A stretch of DNA of 64,000 nucleotides from Antedon mediterranea (Eukaryota > Echinodermata > Crinoidea > Comatulida > Antedonidae), in NCBI RefSeq assembly GCF_964355755.1, contig NC_092673.1, forward strand, positions 16,251,001 through 16,315,000. Direction: 5' to 3'. How positions within the stretch are numbered: the stretch's first letter is position 1; each line of letters begins with the position of its first letter. The notes beneath the pieces are model-generated. The model did not search any database. It was not told the origin of the DNA and saw only the letters and a list, made by a program, of their open reading frames with translations. The position numbers were made by a program, and so were the translations under genes. This document shows positions 1 through 11,375 of the stretch, piece by piece.

Positions 1-1803
1 ATAACAAATGGACAGATTTTATTTATCATAAATAAAACAAACAGTTGATTGTTTCCATTTAAAATACTATAATAATGGAATGAAGCTAGTTTGCAGATTT
101 ATGTGGCATGCTTGCTTGATTTTTGCTTGATTGTTGATTTTTAGGTTATTTATATGCATTATCATGCGATCACGCACGTAGAACCTTTCTTTAATAATAT
201 CATCATATTTTATTCACTTTTCAACTCGAATTTGCGTTATACGAGCACATCAAAAGTGACAGGCTATGCACGTGTAAGTTAACAAAATGGTGAAAATATG
301 CTAAATTTTAAAAATAATATAGATCGTCAGAAAGCTCGGGAACACATATTTTTTATTTCATTTTCTTGAAGTGTATGTATCATGTATGATTTATTATGAA
401 ATTAAGAGTACAAAAGTTGATAAGTCATTATTAATTGCATTTTAAATTTAAAAAAATTTATTTCGACAATCAAAAAATTATGACATTTTCTTAGGCCAAA
501 ATAACAAACTTTAACTTTCTTCTTTCAAAATAAAAGTTCATATATTAAAGTTAAAATTATATAGTTTGACAGTGCATCATTTTTTAACATTTTTAAAGAT
601 GTCATCATAGTAAAAAATTATAATTCATTGCGGTATATAATAATCTATCTGCGCCAAAGTGGTTACTGTATAGTAAATACACGGAGGAATCTTTCTACAA
701 CTTTTAGTCAGTTGTGTATAGGCTAAAATAGTCCTTGGCTGTACTGCTAATAACTAATTGTACTGTATATTCATTACATTGGTGGTGGGGGGAGGGGCGG
801 TGTTCTTCTAAACACCAAGCCCTTCAAAGTATAACTAATCTCTACCAAGTGTATAAAGTGTATATTTTACAAAATATTTATATTATACAAACATTTAGAG
901 TGTTAATTGCATTTTAAGCAATAATACATTTAGAGCAATTATGACACATTGTACATTCTAGGCTATTTTTTTACTATTAATATTTACAAAAGTGTAGCGT
1001 ACACACATAATGGGGAACTAACGACTGGGGACAGTGTGCACGTTTTCTGAGCGTGCTTTAGTAGGACCAGAAAAGCCTTTAAAGGTGCAATTCCAGGTCT
1101 ATATTGACAAAATTGTTTGACATCAGCCTAAACCATGGTGGGGCTCGAGTTATCTTTATTGTGTTTTGACAAACAGGTATAAAAACAAAAATGGTTACTG
1201 GTCATAAAACAGAATATAAATAAAAACATTCAAAAAGTTCAAAGCATATTGAAAACTTACGATAGATGTTTTTAATCGCATTTCCTACTGCCTAATTCTG
1301 AATCATACCAGTTATTCATTTCAGGATTGCTTTATTTTCACTTTACCCATTGAAACCATGCTAATCAACTGTATGTTGCTATAATTTCAACGATTTAGAT
1401 TCAGGGTCGCTGTCAAAAATTGTTGCATAACGTCTATATGTTTGGATGAGTTTGTGTTCATCATAGTAAAAAATTATAATTCATTGCGGTATGTAATAAT
1501 CTATCTGCGCCAAAGTGGTTACTGCATGTGGTCTGTGCTCGTGTCTATGGCATTCAAGGTACCGAGATCGAGTCTCACATTGGGAAACGAAATAAGATTT
1601 TTTTTTTATTATTCATATTGTTTGTTCAATTTTATTTTTTAGTGTATAGATTATACACATAATTTATAATGAAATCTAGATAAAAAGTAAGTAATGTCTT
1701 TATTATTAATTATGTAACAATGTGATTTATGACATTATACGCAGAGGGATCTTTGATCGGATTGTGATACCGGCTATTGTATTCGCGTTAGCAAGATCCT
1801 ATA

Positions 1804-2356
1804 TCTATATATAAATTTACGTAAGGGCAAAATTCGATAAATCGCGGTTTATTTCCAGAATTTATACTCGATGGTATATAAAGTTGGTTCGTACTTTCGG
1901 TACTCATTTTAACCACCTGATGTAACCCTGTTTACTAATTAAATTGAGTTCGATAATTAGTTATTGACGATTAAAACGAATTTAGGTTCAACGATTTGCC
2001 CCAAATAGGGGTGTTTCGTGGTTGTGGTATACACTGTATAATGGATGTCAATCTTAATAAATACCCACACACAATAATACGAGGATGCTTCGCATTTTCC
2101 TATCTCCTCCTCAATAATTGTTTTTAATAGCTGAAAACCGGTTGAACAGCTCGAGTACAGCATCATAATGTTGAAGATTTTCTTTAAAAAATACTATTTT
2201 GATAGATTTAAATTAATATACGTTTATACAAATGTTTTGATCTGGGATAAATGGAACATTCCAATCTCTGTTCCACAAGTTTCTATTCCCTCAGGCGTCG
2301 TAAAGACAAGTACAGTCATAACAGAAATTCGATCCATTTTTTTTCAATCTGTGCGG
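1804..2356 (+). mobile_element. Helitron-like element, 5-prime part only
   Basis: Starts with TCTATATATAA after an A, and shares about 550 bp with the longer copies at 19368, 27859 and 38429, including the small GCCCCAAATAGGGGT hairpin near 2000. It stops resembling them after the T-run and TCTGTGC near 2356, so the 3-prime terminal hairpin is missing. The sequence from 2357 to 3029 shows no gene and is shared only with 42733-43402. Confidence 0.5.
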
Positions 2357-3034
2357 ATTACCAATAAAAAAAACCCCCAAAAATCATATCTTTAACAACG
2401 TATTAACAGGAATACTATCAAGTTTCCAACTCTTAACCAACGGAGGAACTACTTTTATTGTATTTGTCTCTATAAATGTATCAATGTGTCATTTGGGTCC
2501 TTTCTCCTTTCTTTATTTGAATATTCTTAAAAACGGATTTACCATTATGGGCCCTCAACAAGACAAAACAACAAACAACAACAAAGAATTATAAAAATTA
2601 AAATAAAGATATGAACAAGATGATAATGACAAAGAAGTTTGTGTTAATAAGAATGACATTACTCTAACATTAAAATTAGTATCATATTTTAACACAAAGA
2701 ATATAATGCTGATTATTAAGACAAACATAAAGTGGGTAGTTTTGTTGTACTGTAGTTGAATTTCTAAAGCTGATTATAGATATAGAAAGTTATTATAATG
2801 TTTCACAAATCTATCTGAAAACAATGATTTCAACAATAAATATAGCATAGCATAGTTAAATGTAGACAGTGAACAATTTTATTCCCTGGTGGTAGTGTTT
2901 TCTCTGCTTTGGCCCTCCTCAGCACTCCACATTTTGCTGAAACAAATAAAAATATAAATTTACATCATTGTGTGAACAGGTGCCATGTTAAAATATATTA
3001 AATATAAATTAGACAAATTTCACAAATTTCATAT

Positions 3035-3484
3035 TGTAGTGAATTTATCTTTAGTTGGTTCCGAGCTTTCTCAGGCGTATATCCACTCGACGTACACAGC
3101 TGTCGTTCCGAGCTTTCTCGGGCGTATATATTTCCACGCGACGTACACAGCTGTCACTGAATAATAACTCATACAAAAAGTATAATTAACTCAACTAGAA
3201 CTTTTATTCCTTGTAATTCGATTAATACATCTTTCTACCACTACCAGTCAAGCCTTATTATATTCTTTATCATCTTTCCGTTTATCTACTCTGATCTTAT
3301 TCTCTCTTCTTCTTACTAACTATTACATTCTACTTTTATACAAGATATGCAAATTTTAGGCTTCAGAGGAGGATAACATTTTCCCTCCGAAATTTACACG
3401 ATTTTGATTGGCTAATAATAAGGCGGACGTGGACTAAAGCATCCTTCTCTAATCACAGAGAATCACAACATCAATAATATGACA
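3035..3484 (-). repeat. 3-prime LTR of the Gmr1-type element
   Basis: 450 bp, TG...CA, apparently identical to 8718-9167 by eye. Contains an internal tandem pair of about 46-50 bp beginning TTCCGAGCTTTCTC (about 3059-3155 on the + strand). Confidence 0.93.
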
Positions 3485-3586
3485 TTCCCCTGTTTGGGAA
3501 AAAGATTGTGTCAATCTTTCCAAAAATTTAACATTTAAAACCATTTTACTTTAAACTATCTACTAATAACACCTCTATAATATTAT

Positions 3587-6500
3587 TTATGCACGACTTA
3601 ATCCATCTGCATTTCCATTTAATGATCCTTTCTTGTAAATAACTTTAAATTTATATCCTTGTAAAAACAGAGCCCATCTCATAAGTCTAACATTGGCACC
3701 CTTCATTGAGTCCATCCATCTCAATGCCTGGTGGTCAGTATGAACTTGAAATTCACAACCATACAGATAATACTTAAGTTTATTGATAGCCCAAACAAAA
3801 GAGAGGCACTCTTTTTCTGGCACAGAATATCTCTGCTCATGTACAGATAACTTTCTACTTAAGTACACAATGGGATAATCATTACCCTCACCATCTATTT
3901 GGCTCAGCACTGCACCTATGCCATAATTTGAGGCATCGGTTTGCAATATAAACATCTTATCAAAATTTGGGGCTTTTAATACATTATCATCAGTAAGTCG
4001 TTTCTTTAAAGTTACAAAGGCATTTTCACATTGTTCATTCCACTTAACGGTATTACTTTTACTCTTTAAAGTTAAATCAATCAACGGCTTAGCAATATCG
4101 GCATAGTTCTGTACAAATTTTCTGTAATAGCCAGTTAATCCGAGAAATGATCGGACTTGTTTCTTAGACAAAGGTCTGGGGAACTTTTCCACAGCCTCAA
4201 CCTTATCAATCATGGGTCTAATTTCTCCATTACCAATCTTATGCCCCAGAAATTCTACCTGAGCATAGGCAATTTTACATTTCAAAGGCTTTGCTGTCAA
4301 TCCAGCACTACTTAATCTTTCTAATACATCATTCAAATGAAAAATATGATCTTTCCAAGTTTGACTATAAATACATATGTCATCTATATATGCCTTAGCA
4401 TATCCCTCAGTACCTTGTAATACCTTATCCATTAATCTTTGGAAAGTACTAGAGCTATTTTGCATACCAAATGGAAGTACATTATAACAATACTGTCCAA
4501 ATTGTGTAATAAATGCTGATTTGTCTTTGGTCTTAGGATCCAGAGGCACCTGGTAAAATCCTTTAGTTAGATCTAACGTAGTTATGTATATTGCGGATGA
4601 TACCTCATCCAACATTTCGTCTATGCGAGGCATAACATAAGGGTCAAATTGTGTAGTCTTATTTAGTGATCTAAAATATGTCACCATTCTAATTTGATTC
4701 TGGCCTTTCTCCAGGGCAATAATAGATGCAGCATAGGCACTAACTGTAGGTTCTATTATACCCATAGCCAACATACTATCTAATTCTTCTTTCAATTTAC
4801 CCTTTAATGCTTGGGGCGTTCTATATGCCCTATGCCTTATAGGCATTTCACCATTAGTCTTAATTTCATGTGTCACTAAGTGAGTTCTACCTGGTACATC
4901 CGAGAATACATTCTGTTGGTACTTTAACAATTCTGTTAATTGTTTAGTTTGTGTATCATTTAAATTACTACTAACGTTAACATCTCTCCATGTTTGTGAT
5001 TGATGATAAGACAATCCTATGTCTATTTCACTATCTAACTCATTGTCATGGACTGTTTCATTTAAGTCTACTTCTTCTATCGACTGAACATTTGTTACTA
5101 CATAATAACCATCTTTACTTATTTCTACTTTATCATACCATCTCTTTAACATATTAACATGTAGAATTTGTTTTTCTTTTCTTCTACCTCCTATGTATAT
5201 TTCATAATTTACATCATTGACCTTTTTTGTAACAGTGAAGGGGCCTTGCCATTTACTGTCTAACTTACTATTTCCTACTGGAAGGAATATCAACACTTTG
5301 TCCCCTTCTACAAATTCTCTATCAATAGCATTCTTGTTATAATTGTGGGACATAATTTCTTGTTGTTCAAGTTTGTTTACATTAGCATCTTTCATTAATT
5401 CCTCCATTTTTTCTCTTATGTCTAACATGTATTTGATAACATCAGTAGATGTTTCTTCATCTTCTACCCAATTACTTTTGAGTAAACTCAAGGGTCCCCT
5501 CACCTCTCTACCATAAAGCAATTTAAAAGGTGAATGGCCCGTCGCTTTACTAGGAACTTCTCTGTATGCAAACAGAAAGGGGGGTATGTAGTTATCCCAA
5601 TTTTTTCTTTGCTTAACTGTAAGTGTCCTTATCATATTTTTCAATGTACCGTGGAATCTTTCAACAAGCCCATTGCTTTGGGGGTGGTACACTGTAGTCT
5701 TTAATTGATTAATCCCCAACATACTACATATAGATTGCATAATTGAAGACATGAAATTAGTTCCTTGATCATGTACAATCTCTTCGGGTAATCCTACTCT
5801 AGTAAAGACTTCTATTAGAGCCCTGGCTACTGTTTCAGCTCTAACATTGGGTAACGGGATAGCATCCGGATATCTCGTAGCATAGTCAATTATAGTAAGC
5901 ATATATTTGTTATTACGGCTTGTTCTAGATAAGGGTCCAACAATATCTATCGCTATACGTTTAAATGGTGTACTTATAATCGGTAATGGTATCAAAGTAT
6001 GTTTCCTTTTACTTTTACCCTTCTCTACCTTTTGGCATTCCTTACAGACTTTACAATAGACTACAACATCTTTAAATATACCTGGCCAATAGAATTGGTT
6101 CAGGATCCTACTTTTAGTTTTCTCAACACCCATGTGACCTGCAAATGGCACATTATGACCTAAGTGTAATACACCCTGTCTACATTGAGTGGGTAATACA
6201 ATCTGTTCCACTTGGTTATTCTTATCTTTAATACTACTCCAATTTCTCATCAATATACCTTGTCTCATAAAGAAACACACCCTATGCTGACCTATTTCTT
6301 CTATAGGGACTACCCTGTCAAACACTCCTTTGAGTGAGTCATCCTTAGTTTGCAATTTGATCAGTTCTTGTTTAGTTAGGTTCAGCTTGTGCTGTTGTTC
6401 ATAAGTTTTACGTTTGACTGTTTTATCTTTAGCTTTATCCTCATTTTCGTCAAACAAATTATTCATTTCTGTTCCATTCATATCATCTAAACACTTAGTT

Positions 6501-7231
6501 TTATTTACTTTGTTGTCATTTACTACTGTTTTCAACATTTGTACATTAGTTTCTTTAGGCGGCTCTTCTATCGGCTTAAAGTTACTATCTTTCCCTAACA
6601 ATATCATTTCGTCTTGTATTCTAACATCATTTTCTATTCTGGCTTGCTCCCTAGTTAGGACGAACATTTCTTTAGCCATTGTTTCCCCACAATTCTGGTC
6701 CAAATCATGACCCAATAACATATCCCTCTGTAATCCTTCGATTACGGCTACAATCACTTTTCCTGTCACTATCTTACTTTCTATAGCTACTTCAGCTAAG
6801 GGGACGGTAATATCGCCTCCTATACCTCTTAACGTAACCCATTTTCCTGGCAAGTAACATTTGTTAGGCACTAGACTTTCCTTAACAGCTGACTTGGTAC
6901 ATCCCGAGTCTCTAAGCATAGTTATATCCTGTCCTTCTAATTTTCCTGGTATTATACACTTCTCCATTTTATTTTCTACACTATCCATAACTACTTGGGG
7001 TCTATCTGATTTTATTCCTTCACATCTTAAGCCATCTTTCACATTCGGGCCCTTCTTAGTGTCACTAGTCTTTCCTTTTGCTACCATCTTAGGACAATCC
7101 CCTATTTTATGTCCCTTCTCCTTACAATTAAAGCATAGGCCATTAATCCATTCATTTGAAGGTTCTCTCTGTTGGAAATTTCTACCATAGTTATGGAATT
7201 TGCCTCCCCTTCCGCGATACCTATTGTATCC
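3587..7231 (-). CDS. pol: Pol polyprotein of Gmr1-type element: zinc knuckle, protease, integrase, reverse transcriptase, RNase H
   Basis: The open frame runs in the same frame as gag, directly after gag's stop. Its first Met is at 7087, giving 1166 residues from there. Forty-eight codons precede that Met and include a CX2CX4HX4C zinc knuckle (7094-7135). Residues counted from the Met: retropepsin DSG at 60-62. Integrase has a His/Cys zinc finger (His around 308-318, Cys 348 and 351), a D381/D440/E476 triad with 35-residue spacing, and a C-terminal GPF-type module near 615. Reverse transcriptase has catalytic YIDD at 900-903. RNase H has TDAS at 1050-1053, Glu near 1091 and D1118. Integrase precedes reverse transcriptase, unlike ordinary Ty3/gypsy and like the Gmr1 group. 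The frame ends at a TAA at 3587-3589, about 100 bp from the 3-prime LTR. No internal break is seen. Confidence 0.93.
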   Translation of the reverse strand, partial: GYNRYRGRGGKFHNYGRNFQQREPSNEWINGLCFNCKEKGHKIGDCPKMVAKGKTSDTKKGPNVKDGLRCEGIKSDRPQVVMDSVENKMEKCIIPGKLEGQDITMLRDSGCTKSAVKESLVPNKCYLPGKWVTLRGIGGDITVPLAEVAIESKIVTGKVIVAVIEGLQRDMLLGHDLDQNCGETMAKEMFVLTREQARIENDVRIQDEMILLGKDSNFKPIEEPPKETNVQMLKTVVNDNKVNKTKCLDDMNGTEMNNLFDENEDKAKDKTVKRKTYEQQHKLNLTKQELIKLQTKDDSLKGVFDRVVPIEEIGQHRVCFFMRQGILMRNWSSIKDKNNQVEQIVLPTQCRQGVLHLGHNVPFAGHMGVEKTKSRILNQFYWPGIFKDVVVYCKVCKECQKVEKGKSKRKHTLIPLPIISTPFKRIAIDIVGPLSRTSRNNKYMLTIIDYATRYPDAIPLPNVRAETVARALIEVFTRVGLPEEIVHDQGTNFMSSIMQSICSMLGINQLKTTVYHPQSNGLVERFHGTLKNMIRTLTVKQRKNWDNYIPPFLFAYREVPSKATGHSPFKLLYGREVRGPLSLLKSNWVEDEETSTDVIKYMLDIREKMEELMKDANVNKLEQQEIMSHNYNKNAIDREFVEGDKVLIFLPVGNSKLDSKWQGPFTVTKKVNDVNYEIYIGGRRKEKQILHVNMLKRWYDKVEISKDGYYVVTNVQSIEEVDLNETVHDNELDSEIDIGLSYHQSQTWRDVNVSSNLNDTQTKQLTELLKYQQNVFSDVPGRTHLVTHEIKTNGEMPIRHRAYRTPQALKGKLKEELDSMLAMGIIEPTVSAYAASIIALEKGQNQIRMVTYFRSLNKTTQFDPYVMPRIDEMLDEVSSAIYITTLDLTKGFYQVPLDPKTKDKSAFITQFGQYCYNVLPFGMQNSSSTFQRLMDKVLQGTEGYAKAYIDDICIYSQTWKDHIFHLNDVLERLSSAGLTAKPLKCKIAYAQVEFLGHKIGNGEIRPMIDKVEAVEKFPRPLSKKQVRSFLGLTGYYRKFVQNYADIAKPLIDLTLKSKSNTVKWNEQCENAFVTLKKRLTDDNVLKAPNFDKMFILQTDASNYGIGAVLSQIDGEGNDYPIVYLSRKLSVHEQRYSVPEKECLSFVWAINKLKYYLYGCEFQVHTDHQALRWMDSMKGANVRLMRWALFLQGYKFKVIYKKGSLNGNADGLSRA

Positions 7232-8167
7232 TTACTGCCTAGCTCCAGGGTTATTCTGAGTCGTACTATTCTTAGGTTTACTATTTTCTTGGCCCTTATA
7301 ATACGTAGGCTTATTTTCAGAATTTACGGCATTCCAATAGCCACGGCCACCTCTATTAGCTATATAATCATCGGCTATCATAGCCATATCATAGCTCTTA
7401 TTTACTTGTTTATCTCTAAGATAAAGCCTCAGATCTTCAGGCATTTTATCAAGTGCCTGTTCCATTATAATCATTTCAATAATGCCTGCAGCATCATCTT
7501 CTTTTACATTAGCACATTTCATCCAACATTTTAAATAATGGGAGAGCTCATTCAGCCATTCCCTGATGGACATATCTTTAACTCTGTTTGAATTTCTAAA
7601 TTTAAATCTGTAGGTCTCAGCGGACACATCATACTTTTCTAAGATTGCCTTCTTTAAGGTATCATAATCTACACATTCTTTTACGGTTAAGGATGCATAT
7701 GCTGTCCTAGCTTTACCAGACAGTTCAGGTGCTAACCTAGCGGACCACGTATTTTTATCCCAACCTGTGGCTTCTGCCAAGTGTTCAAATGTTCTAAAAT
7801 ATATATCAATATCATCTGATTCCTTCAAAGTAGGAACCTTTACCTTCATTTCATCTACTATATTCCTAGCATTACTGTAGCTAGACCTATTTTCTAATTC
7901 CATCATTTTCACTCTTTCTTGTGATTCAATTTTTCTTAGCTCTATATCTTGTTGGTATTCTAACTTTTTGTTTTCGGCCTCGGCCTCGAACTTCATTCGA
8001 AAATATTCGAGCATCATATCTTTAGGCATACCGCCGGGTATTTCGGGCAAATCAATATCCCTAGCCATGTTATCATACATTTCATTGACTTGGTCAACCA
8101 TATCTTCCCTAGTATCTTTGTCTGACATAGTCTTATCTATATTTTTACCCGATCTTAAAGTTGTCAT
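7232..8167 (-). CDS. gag: Gag polyprotein of Gmr1-type element
   Basis: 311 residues, starting at the only long-frame Met about 550 bp inside the 5-prime LTR. The N-terminus is acidic. A charged, coiled-coil-prone stretch lies at about residues 55-95 and a retrotransposon-type capsid region at about 105-270. The C-terminus is rich in Arg/Gly/Asn. The frame stops at a TAA (7232-7234) just before the Arg/Gly-rich and zinc-knuckle section that is normally part of Gag, and pol continues in the same frame. So either the stop is read through, or it is a recent nonsense mutation in an otherwise intact element. Confidence 0.88.
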   Translation of the reverse strand: MTTLRSGKNIDKTMSDKDTREDMVDQVNEMYDNMARDIDLPEIPGGMPKDMMLEYFRMKFEAEAENKKLEYQQDIELRKIESQERVKMMELENRSSYSNARNIVDEMKVKVPTLKESDDIDIYFRTFEHLAEATGWDKNTWSARLAPELSGKARTAYASLTVKECVDYDTLKKAILEKYDVSAETYRFKFRNSNRVKDMSIREWLNELSHYLKCWMKCANVKEDDAAGIIEMIIMEQALDKMPEDLRLYLRDKQVNKSYDMAMIADDYIANRGGRGYWNAVNSENKPTYYKGQENSKPKNSTTQNNPGARQ

Positions 8168-8717
8168 GCTAATAACAATTTACTAATGAAATATGTAAAC
8201 TTATGTATACAAAATATGTTATAAAAGTATTTGTATTACCTTGATTCCATTCAGATATGTAAAAATATGAAATCCACATAAATTTTTTAAATGCAATACA
8301 ATATAAGACATTAATTTACTTCAAAGTCACAAACAACGTTCCAAGTTCGCTCCGTACAAAAATTTACTTTCGAAATAAAAACAGTTTACAAAATCAGCTT
8401 TGCAAATCTTCTCAAAATTTTCTGGGCTTCCTTCTGTTACTTCAGTCTTCTTCTTTCAGATCTCGGTGAATATATACAGTATCTCCGATGAATATCCAGC
8501 AGTCTTGAGTAGGTACCTTGAGCTCAACAGTACTTCTTCTTCGTTGTAATATCCAAACAACGCACGGTATACAAACTGTCAGGAATCCAGATCTTCGTAA
8601 CCATTTAACTTTTTGGTTACTGATTTAACAGGCCCGTAGAGTAGGCACTGTCACTTCTTCTTCTTCTTCTTCTTGATACTTAAATCATGTAAACAAAAAT
8701 TTTCACCGCTGCCACCA
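8168..8717 (-). other. 5-prime untranslated leader of the LTR element
   Basis: Lies between the 5-prime LTR and the gag start. Holds the primer-binding site at its LTR-proximal edge and a (CTT)n run at about 8656-8676. No other coding frame is seen. Confidence 0.75.
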
Positions 8718-9167
8718 TGTAGTGAATTTATCTTTAGTTGGTTCCGAGCTTTCTCAGGCGTATATCCACTCGACGTACACAGCTGTCGTTCCGAGCTTTC
8801 TCGGGCGTATATATTTCCACGCGACGTACACAGCTGTCACTGAATAATAACTCATACAAAAAGTATAATTAACTCAACTAGAACTTTTATTCCTTGTAAT
8901 TCGATTAATACATCTTTCTACCACTACCAGTCAAGCCTTATTATATTCTTTATCATCTTTCCGTTTATCTACTCTGATCTTATTCTCTCTTCTTCTTACT
9001 AACTATTACATTCTACTTTTATACAAGATATGCAAATTTTAGGCTTCAGAGGAGGATAACATTTTCCCTCCGAAATTTACACGATTTTGATTGGCTAATA
9101 ATAAGGCGGACGTGGACTAAAGCATCCTTCTCTAATCACAGAGAATCACAACATCAATAATATGACA
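8718..9167 (-). repeat. 5-prime LTR of the Gmr1-type element
   Basis: 450 bp, TG...CA, apparently identical to 3035-3484. It is followed by the target duplication CATAT at 9168-9172. Confidence 0.93.
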
Positions 9168-9517
9168 CATATATATCTTGTTTTTAAAATAGACTTATAT
9201 ATATATTATATAAAAATCATAGATAAAATCTCATTGATAAGATGATAAGTGAGGGTACCAATGCCTATTATTGTAGATAAAGGTTATATATAATAATATG
9301 ATTGTTATCATGATGATGATCAAGATATGATAATGACACTCGGGCTATATTCAGACATAGCCTCACCAGCCTTTGTAACCTACACCAGTATAAAAATATA
9401 GAAATTATTATTATATGGTAGCATTATGAACATTAACAATTTTTGCCAAGTTGTGTCTATTAATATTTCTTTTTATGAAAAATATGTGTTAAATATTTTG
9501 TATGTTACATTTTTTAG

Positions 9518-9595
9518 ATTTACCAAGTCTTGTTAGTGAACAGTTTGAGAAACTAATGGTTGAAGAACAGAAAACAAAGCTTAAACCAGTGATTG
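9518..9595 (+). CDS. Linker exon L5 (Asp-Leu-Pro-Ser type), copy 1
   Basis: Flanked by a T-rich acceptor ending TTTTTTAG and a GTGAGT donor. 78 nt, phase 1-1, encoding 25 full codons plus split Asp/Gly codons. The peptide (DLPSLVSEQFEKL...) is acidic/Gln-rich and resembles the exons at 30100 and 40670. It joins in frame to the ZU5 exon at 10528: the leftover G plus AT makes the Asp of that exon. Function unknown; it looks like a disordered spacer. The exon is inferred from splice signals and conservation, not from transcripts. Confidence 0.6.
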
Positions 9596-10527
9596 GTGAG
9601 TTTAAGAATAGTATAAGGAGTTGTATGGTTCAATGTAACATATTGTGATTAAAATGGTATTTCAGTAGTGGACTTGTAGTAAGAATTTCATTCATTTTGT
9701 TTATCATATATTATATAATATACAAATTCTTATAATTGCGTGCAACTTCAATAGCTTAAATTGTCCTTGGCTGTACTTCTATGATTATAAGTTTCTCAAT
9801 CATGGTTCAAAATTTGGCACAAAACATTTTCAATGAGTTGAAAGATTAAGAGAATAATTTAATTGGTCAGATGTTTTGTCTTATTCTGACGTAATTGCAC
9901 TGTATACTCAGTTCAATGAGAACACTTTGCGAACAAATTTAAAAGTATTTCACAGATTGGACTCAAACCCATGACCTCCAGATTACTAGCATTGCGTATA
10001 TACCTCCAGACCACCGAGCTCAGTAGTCTAAAGAGGTTTGAGTCCCATCCACACACTCATTATAGTGTAAATATCTTTTTAAATGGTTACATATTATTTT
10101 AGTTACTGTTCATGTATTAATTACAACAGATGGCATGGTAATGATACCACAACCAAAGTTGGCTGCAATAATATTAAAAACATGAAAAACTATTTTTGTT
10201 ATAAAATTAAATAGAACTAACACTGTGCAAGTCAAGTTGAAATTAATGAATTGAGGAAAATAGACAATCTTACATTGCTGTATATAAATTGTTCTGCTAG
10301 TTAACTTAATGACATGTTCAAATATAAGCTGTATTGTCTACTTACTGTACAGTGTTAATATAATCTTGACAATAAACATGATTTGGTACTATTTTTGTTA
10401 AGAAGTTATACTCTAAAGAGAGCTAACATTGTAAGTTTGTGATGGAAGAAAGTATAATTGTATAATGAAGGAGATTGTAACAATTACTATATAACAAACA
10501 CAATTAAAATAATATTTCATTCTGCAG
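9596..10527 (+). other. Intron with a tRNA-like SINE head
   Basis: No coding frame is seen. A tRNA-like segment lies on the - strand (see 9955-10030). Matches 43831-44762. Confidence 0.6.
9955..10030 (-). repeat. tRNA-derived SINE head, copy 1
   Basis: Read on the - strand, GAGCTCGGTGGTC resembles a pol III A box and GGGTTTGAGTCC a B box about 45 bp downstream, as in a tRNA-like SINE head. The matching copy is at about 44190-44265. It does not fold into an obvious full tRNA with an acceptor stem, so it is not called a tRNA gene. Confidence 0.5.
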
Positions 10528-11039
10528 ATCAAATGGAGTTAATTGTGGGATCCACAGGTGGAACTCTTCACCTTAAGGATGAAGACATAAAGTTGCAGAT
10601 ACAACCTGGAGCAATTGAAGGGGAGAAAGTTAAAGTATCTCTAGAACATTGTTTTGAGGAAACAGGCATGCCTGTACTTTATCCTCATGGATCAATAATA
10701 TCACCTATTGTTAAATGTGGACCAGAAGGCACCAGCTTTAACAAGCCCATTTCATTGTCATTTCCACACTATGCTGTAAATGAAGAGAATTGGGAATTCA
10801 CTCTACTTGTTAAAGATCGCATTCAAGATGAATGGAAACGTGATGAAAAGGACATACAGTTTACTTTAAAAAACGGTCGATGTTATATAACATTAATTCA
10901 TTTCAGTTTTTATGCACTAATTGGTCATGTAAGAAATTTCTTTGGTAAGAAAAGAATGTTGTTAGGAGTTTTTGGAAAGATGCTTGCAAATGATGAATAT
11001 CAACTTCAAACAAGACTTTTTAAGCCGTCAGATAAACAG
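10528..11039 (+). CDS. ZU5-domain exon with HFS autoproteolysis motif, copy 1
   Basis: The acceptor TTCTGCAG precedes 10528 and the donor is GTAATT. Entry is in phase 1 and exit in phase 0. The peptide from Met10533 (169 codons) is a complete ZU5 fold: a G-STGGTLHL start, a PPGAI-like QPGAIEGEKV, PHGSIISPIVKCGPEGTSF, then KPISLSFPH. ZU5 occurs in ankyrins, UNC5, PIDD, UNC5CL and, within FIIND, NLRP1 and CARD8. In several of these the peptide bond F|S of an H-F-S motif breaks by itself. Here HFS lies at 10899-10907 in LIHFSFYAL, at the expected place near the end of the domain. UPA-like exons follow. Differs from copy 2 by Tyr instead of Asp at 10770-10772. Whether a preceding exon supplies the true start is unknown. 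Confidence 0.82.
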
Positions 11040-11375
11040 GTAATTACTATTTGTTGTTAAACTGTATTTAAATAAGGTAGTTCTTAATTTACTTACATTA
11101 ACAAATATTTTCAAAATATAGATATAATAAATAGTTGTTTTGTCATATTTGGTCAATAACATTAACCTAGAGTAGTTAATTTGGCATAATATTTATTCTC
11201 TTATTTTTATATACCTTAAAATTATACAGTGTACAATCATGTATTGAATTGATTCCTGATCATTATAAAATATGCTGTAAAGAAGTAAACATGATGATTG
11301 CATTGTACACTTCCCTCATATAATTAATAAACTAATATACACAGTCACAAATAACATTAAGTATATGTATTTCAG
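11040..11375 (+). other. Intron, no other feature seen
   Basis: AT-rich spacer between the ZU5 and first UPA-like exons, conserved at 45275-45610. No repeat or coding frame recognised. Confidence 0.6.

Larger units (their letters stand above)
3030..9172 (-). mobile_element. Complete Gmr1-type Ty3/gypsy LTR retrotransposon with 5-bp target duplication
   Basis: Two 450-bp LTRs (3035-3484 and 8718-9167), starting TG and ending CA, flank gag and pol on the - strand. They are bounded by the target duplication CATAT (3030-3034, 9168-9172). The duplicate locus at 43403-43407 has a single CATAT and no element, which proves the ends. A primer-binding site starting TGGTGGCAGCGG on the - strand directly follows the 5-prime LTR (just below 8718). 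A short purine run (AGGGGAA) precedes the 3-prime LTR (just above 3484). Domain order is gag, zinc knuckle, protease, integrase, reverse transcriptase, RNase H. Apparently identical LTRs and long open frames indicate recent insertion. Confidence 0.95.

Noticed and set aside
6414-7534. + strand frames opposite gag-pol
   Set aside because: Shadows of the - strand retrotransposon genes. Composition is hydrophobic without domains.
9955-10030. Functional tRNA gene
   Set aside because: A- and B-box-like segments are present but no proper acceptor stem or cloverleaf is evident. It is better read as a SINE head.
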